Assembly: GCA_030949605.1 (NCBI GenBank)
Contig: JAUZSH010000007.1
Span: 1 to 49,923 of the forward strand
Reading direction: 5' to 3'
Source: Ghiorsea sp.
Lineage (GTDB): Bacteria; Pseudomonadota; Zetaproteobacteria; Mariprofundales; Mariprofundaceae
Length of the DNA stretch: 49,923 nt
A program made the translations under genes and the position numbers. Numbering within the stretch: the stretch's first letter is position 1; the number at the start of each line of letters is the position of its first letter. The notes beneath the pieces are model-generated. The model saw only the letters and a program-made list of their open reading frames with translations, had not been told where the DNA came from and did no database searches. Of this stretch, positions 46,579 to 49,923 are shown in pieces.

Positions 46579-47385
46579 TGATAAAATAAAGCAACATATT
46601 GAAAATGAAAAGAAGCTTAACCCTCTGAAAAGGCGCGGTCTGAAAAGTTCTAGAGTATCATTGCAAGATTGTATCTTGTTAGCACTTTACTATATTCGCC
46701 ACTATCCAACCTTTCAAGTTCTTGGCAATGTTTTTGGAATACAAGAGTCCTACTGTCACAAGGTATATAGCCGTTATGTGAGGATCATAGCTAACGTTGA
46801 AAAACTTCCTAGTCGACTAGACCTTATTGATAATAAAAGGGAAACATTGATTGTAGATGTATCAGAACAACCCATAGAGCGTCCTGTAAAACATCAAAAA
46901 CAATATTACTCAGGCAAGAAAAAACGCCATACGATTAAAGCTCAAATCATAGCTTGCGCTACAACAGGAAAGGTTTTATCGGTTGTTTGTGCAAAAGGGA
47001 AAAAGCATGACTTCAGCGTATTTAAAGAAAGTCGCCTTCCTATTCACCCAAATTCTAAACTCTTAGCTGATTCAGGCTATCAAGGGCTTAAAAAACATCA
47101 TGAGAACTCCATGACACCGATAAAAAAATAGAAAGGAGTTGAGCGTTCAAAGGAAGATAAGAGCTTCAATAAATCCTTATCAAAGAAGCGTATTCTCATT
47201 GAAAACATTAACCGATTTTGTAAAATATTCAGAATAGTCAAAGAGGTATATCGGGGGAAACACAAAAACTATGGCTTAAATTGGCGGGTCGTGGCGGCTT
47301 TAGTCAATATGAGATATGGGTTTATTTAGGAAAGATGTCTAATGGTAGGAATTGCAAATATCGAAAGGGCAGGGGATTTTGGATT

Positions 47386-48179
47386 GTGAAACAATATTTT
47401 TTTATCATTTTTATGATGCTATTCCCGCTTATATCATTTGCAGAAAAGGCTTCAGATAATGATTATTATTTCACAATGGACCCTAGCAAAGTTCACGCAT
47501 CACCAACCTCTCACTCGCTTCACCCTCAGGTTTAACACCATTTCAAAAAGTAGCATTTGTAGGTATTGGTGGGATAAAGAATTTACCAGGAAGGCCTGCT
47601 AGCGTTGATGGTGCAATGGGTACAGGCTTTGGCTTTGAAATTTCGAAAGAAGATAAGATTGGGGCTGTATTTGGGCTTGATTTGGGAAGCATCAACCCTA
47701 GTGATGGTGGTGCATTTGACCGTGGTGACTTGAGTATTGCTATTGGAAAGTATTTTGATGCTTACAATACTGGAGTGTCGCTAGGTGTGAAAAATATAAC
47801 GCTTTGGTATGCTGGCGCAGGCAGAAATATACCCAGTTATTACGCTGCAGCAACAAAGGTAGCTGTAATCAATGACTATGTGACTATTATGAATATTGGC
47901 TTTGGTAACAATGCTTTTCGCACAATTACTGATACGAGACCAAGTAAGGATAGAACTTCGAAGGTATCACCCTTTGGTTCTTTAGCATTTTATCCAGCAC
48001 CCCAACTAAGCTTGGTCGCAGACTATACAGCAGGTATTACTTCTGTGGGCATTGGTGTAGTTCCTGTTGCCGCGTGGCCAATAAGCTTAACTTTAGGTCT
48101 TTATGATGTAGCGAAAGCAGTTCAGGGGCATGACAAAGCCATTTTTATAGCTTCGTTAGCATACGCACATAGTTTTTAA
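47386..48179 (+). pseudogene. Exported, probably outer-membrane beta-rich protein, frameshifted
   Basis: GTG 47386 with AGGGGA 9 bases upstream opens a signal peptide (VKQYFFIIFMMLFPLISFA, cleavage before EKAS). The frame then ends at 47535. A second frame, open from about 47500 to 48179, continues as LSLASPSGLTPFQKVAFVGIGG, then alternating beta strands (GFGFEISKEDKIGAVFGLDLG; SLSLTLGLYDVAK-type patterns), ending in AYAHSF. A C-terminal Phe is typical of outer-membrane barrels. One base gained or lost near 47490-47510 would restore about 264 aa. The gene lies directly after ISd. It may be a pseudogene or a sequencing error; function unknown. Confidence 0.7.
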
Positions 48180-48349
48180 CTGATGTGACTCAGTTGCTTC
48201 AATAAACACATGGATCATGGGGGCGCATGAAGCGACTTGAACGTTTGTTTAACCAACTGCGGAATCAAAGAGCAGTTCAACCATGAACTGCCCTACTCAT
48301 CCACTGTCGCGAAGGTGTGTTTTTTAAGTAGTGCTTGGCTTCGATATGA

Positions 48350-48378
48350 CCGACATTCCGCACCCCTAAATCAATATT
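48350..48378. repeat. End remnant of MITE family 1
   Basis: CCGACATTCCGCACCCCTAA and the next nine bases match the inverted end of the 278-bp MITE, but the rest is missing. The gene-free stretch 48180-48396 otherwise shows only a GCAGTTCA-ACCA-TGAACTGC hairpin at 48272-48291. Confidence 0.75.
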
Positions 48379-48396
48379 TACGATTGCATTTATGAC

Positions 48397-48576
48397 TTGA
48401 ATTCAGGAGAAAGTACTGATTTGTTCTACGCTTCCTTAGCGGACATTCGTGTTTCATGGCAAACGGGAACACCGCTTGGCAATGATAGATTTAGGGAAGA
48501 AATTAAAGCAGTGTTGGGCAGAAAGGTTAGGTATTATAAACGAGGGAGACCTGTTAAAAGTGATAAAGAGGAATAA
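48397..48576 (+). pseudogene. REP-associated tyrosine transposase, C-terminal remnant
   Basis: The frame ending with the stop at 48574-48576 reads ADIRVSWQTGTPLGNDRFRE, then EIKAVLGRKVRYYKRGRPVK. This matches the usual C terminus of RAYT/IS200-like transposases (GxPLGxxxFxxxIxxxLGRxV...RGRP.K). The N-terminal part with the HUH and Tyr residues is absent. It overlaps the presumed anmK start in another frame. Confidence 0.72.
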
Positions 48577-49728
48577 AAGGGCTCTGACCCTTGAAGATTG
48601 CTATTTTGTTGGTTTAATGTCGGGTACTTCGCTGGATGGTATTGATGCGGCAGTGGTGAAGCTATCAGGTGATGATGTTGATTTGATTTACTTTGAGACA
48701 TTGACCCTAGAAGACAAACTGAAAGAGCCTATTTTACGCCTCAATCATCCAGGTTTTGATGAAATTGATGCCTTGGGTATATTAGATAGAGCATTGGGGC
48801 TTGCATTTGCTAATGCGGCGTTAAAAGTAGTCAAGAAAGCAGGTTTAACGCCCGAAGAAATCACAGCTATTGGTTCACACGGACAAACCATTCGCCACCG
48901 ACCACAAGGTATTGAACATAGCTTACCCTTTACATTACAAATTGGGGATGCTGCAACCATTGCCGAAAAAACAGGCATTACTGTGGTTTCAGATTTTAGA
49001 AAACGAGATATTGCAGCTTGCGGGCAAGGCGCACCCCTTGTGCCATTTGTGCATCAGCGTTTGTTTGCTTTGCAAGGTGAAAATATTGCTATATTAAATA
49101 TTGGTGGCATTGCCAATATTACTTATTTGGGTGGTGATGGGTCGCTTTTAGGCTTTGATACAGGTCCAGGCAATATGTTGATGGATGCACTGATGCAAAG
49201 CATGACAGATGCGCGATTTTGTTTCGATGAAGGTGGCGAGCTTTCAGCGATGGGATTTGTGCACCAACCCTTGTTAAAAGACCTGTTACAGCATCCATTT
49301 TTTAAAAAATACCACCACGGTCAACGGGTAGAGAAGACTTTGGTGAGGATGTGGTGCAGCAAGTCATGGCTGTGGATATTTCGGATGCCGATAAAATGGC
49401 AACGGCATGTGAGTTAACTGCACAAAGCATCAGCGATTGTGTAAAAAGCCTTCCTGCACGACCTGAACAAGTATTGATATGTGGTGGTGGTGCGCTCAAT
49501 CAACACTTAATTTTACGCCTAAAAGACCTGTTACATCCGTCTCAAGTACAAACGACAACTGATGTTGGTTTACCCGTAGAAGCAGTCGAAGCGGTGGCTT
49601 TTGCCATACTTGCAGAGCGAACACTTCATGGTGAAGTCAACACTTTATCAGCAGTCACTGGTGCATTGCATGACGTAAGCGGTGGTCAAATTTGTTTGGG
49701 TAGAAACAGGCGAATGTGTTTCTCCTGA
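48560..49728 (+). pseudogene. anmK: Anhydro-N-acetylmuramic acid kinase, frameshifted
   Basis: AnmK phosphorylates 1,6-anhydro-MurNAc during cell-wall recycling. The first part has YFVGLMSGTSLDGIDAAVV (ATP loop), GSHGQTIRHRP, FRKRDIAACGQGAPLVPFVH and GFDTGPGNMLMDA. After an A6 run near 49309 the frame shifts: the family sequence PPRSTGREDFGEDVVQQ continues one frame over, to the stop at 49728 (ICGGGALNQHLILRL; VEAVEAVAFAILAERTL). One base change would give a normal enzyme of about 390 aa. The start is uncertain because a RAYT remnant overlaps it; GTG 48560 with GAGGGAG upstream is my choice. ATG 48449 is also in frame. Confidence 0.85.
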
Positions 49729-49777
49729 ATTCATCTCATGTTTGCATTAACATATGACTTGAATGCTTTGGTATTAC

Positions 49778-49923
49778 CTAGATCCTGCAAGTGTTTACAC
49801 ATACATAGCGCAATCTCTTGATTCACCTAGACTATTTAAAAAACACTCATCACCAATAAGGTGACCACGTGTTTTTTTAATACGCTATATAAACCAACAT
49901 CTTACACTCTGAACGTACAAACA
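49778..49923. mobile_element. MITE family 2, copy 2, cut by the window end
   Basis: Starts CTAGATCCTGCAAGTGTTTA and follows the 14138-14297 element closely through the interior, running off the end of the window just before the expected right terminal repeat. Confidence 0.85.

Larger units (their letters stand above)
45202..47329 (+). pseudogene. IS5-family (ISL2-like) transposase, interrupted and with internal stop
   Basis: The start MKPYKEIIHCKPQKFLRMTGI runs to 45299 and resumes after ISc at 46588. The product would be about 280 aa, with an HTH_Tnp_4-like N terminus and a DDE_Tnp_4-like core (ETLIVDVSEQPIERP; LLADSGYQGL; GKHKNYGLNWRVVAALVN). An amber codon at 47129-47131 interrupts the frame near the third catalytic residue. 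Both lesions inactivate it. Confidence 0.87.
45118..47341 (+). mobile_element. ISd, IS5-family (ISL2-like) element with IS4 nested inside
   Basis: Ends are TAGACATCTTTCCTAAATA (45118-45136) and its exact complement (47323-47341). Without the nested 1279-bp IS4 element and its 9-bp duplication it would be about 936 bp, a typical size for this group. The CTA next to each end may be part of the target. Confidence 0.85.

Overview
The window is about 50 kb of an AT-rich (roughly 42% G+C by eye) Gram-negative proteobacterial chromosome. Core markers are dnaA, metK, uvrA, ppk, a PBP1A, the pantothenate operon, aroQ-accB-accC, and a type IV pilus block pilM-N-O-Q followed by aroK-aroB. Gene order and protein style resemble gamma- or zetaproteobacteria. 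A low-G+C zetaproteobacterium is my inference; nothing in the window settles it.

Layout. 1-4205 is an insertion-sequence graveyard: an IS5/IS1182-type element, a DDE element (called ISa here) broken by a 278-bp MITE, the 3' half of an IS4 element (ISc), and a MITE carrying IS1634-type ends. 4221-7034 is a TPR gene-aroQ-accB-accC operon. 7105-8475 is a small accessory island: mini-elements, two orphan genes and a hairpin-rich G+C patch. 8500-13863 holds metK-pyrK (minus), dnaA (plus) and sppA (minus). 13974-14297 has two MITEs back to back. 14516-16514 is panB-panC-panD, followed by a decayed IS1634 copy (ISb-1), plsY and a MITE doublet. 19676-28471 (minus) is pilM-N-O-Q, a large Thr-Pro/Ig-like lipoprotein, aroK and aroB. 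28728-32892 (minus) has a secreted Ser/Asp/Asn-repeat protein, a membrane protein, and the pilX, pilW, pilV and fimT-type minor pilins. 32873-38411 (plus) is mrcA, ppnP and uvrA. 38393-42305 has a cyclic-nucleotide-domain protein, a small hypothetical, a PhoB-type box and ppk. 42296-47341 is a second IS pile-up (IS1634 intact copy, ISa fragment, IS4 nested in IS5/ISL2). 47386-49728 holds a frameshifted exported protein, a REP-associated transposase remnant and a frameshifted anmK. A MITE runs off the end.

How it works together. Two blocks serve type IV pili: the PilM/N/O platform with the PilQ secretin, and the minor pilins. A repeat-rich surface lipoprotein and a repeat-rich secreted acidic protein lie with them, so this looks like a cell-surface region. 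aroQ, aroB and aroK serve the shikimate pathway; accB/accC and plsY serve lipid synthesis; panBCD makes pantothenate; mrcA and anmK act in peptidoglycan synthesis and recycling. ppk stores polyphosphate and carries a well-formed Pho box.

The window is heavily remodelled by mobile DNA: at least five IS types and at least four short non-autonomous repeat families. Several target-site duplications are visible, and one IS copy has mismatched flanks, which points to recombination.
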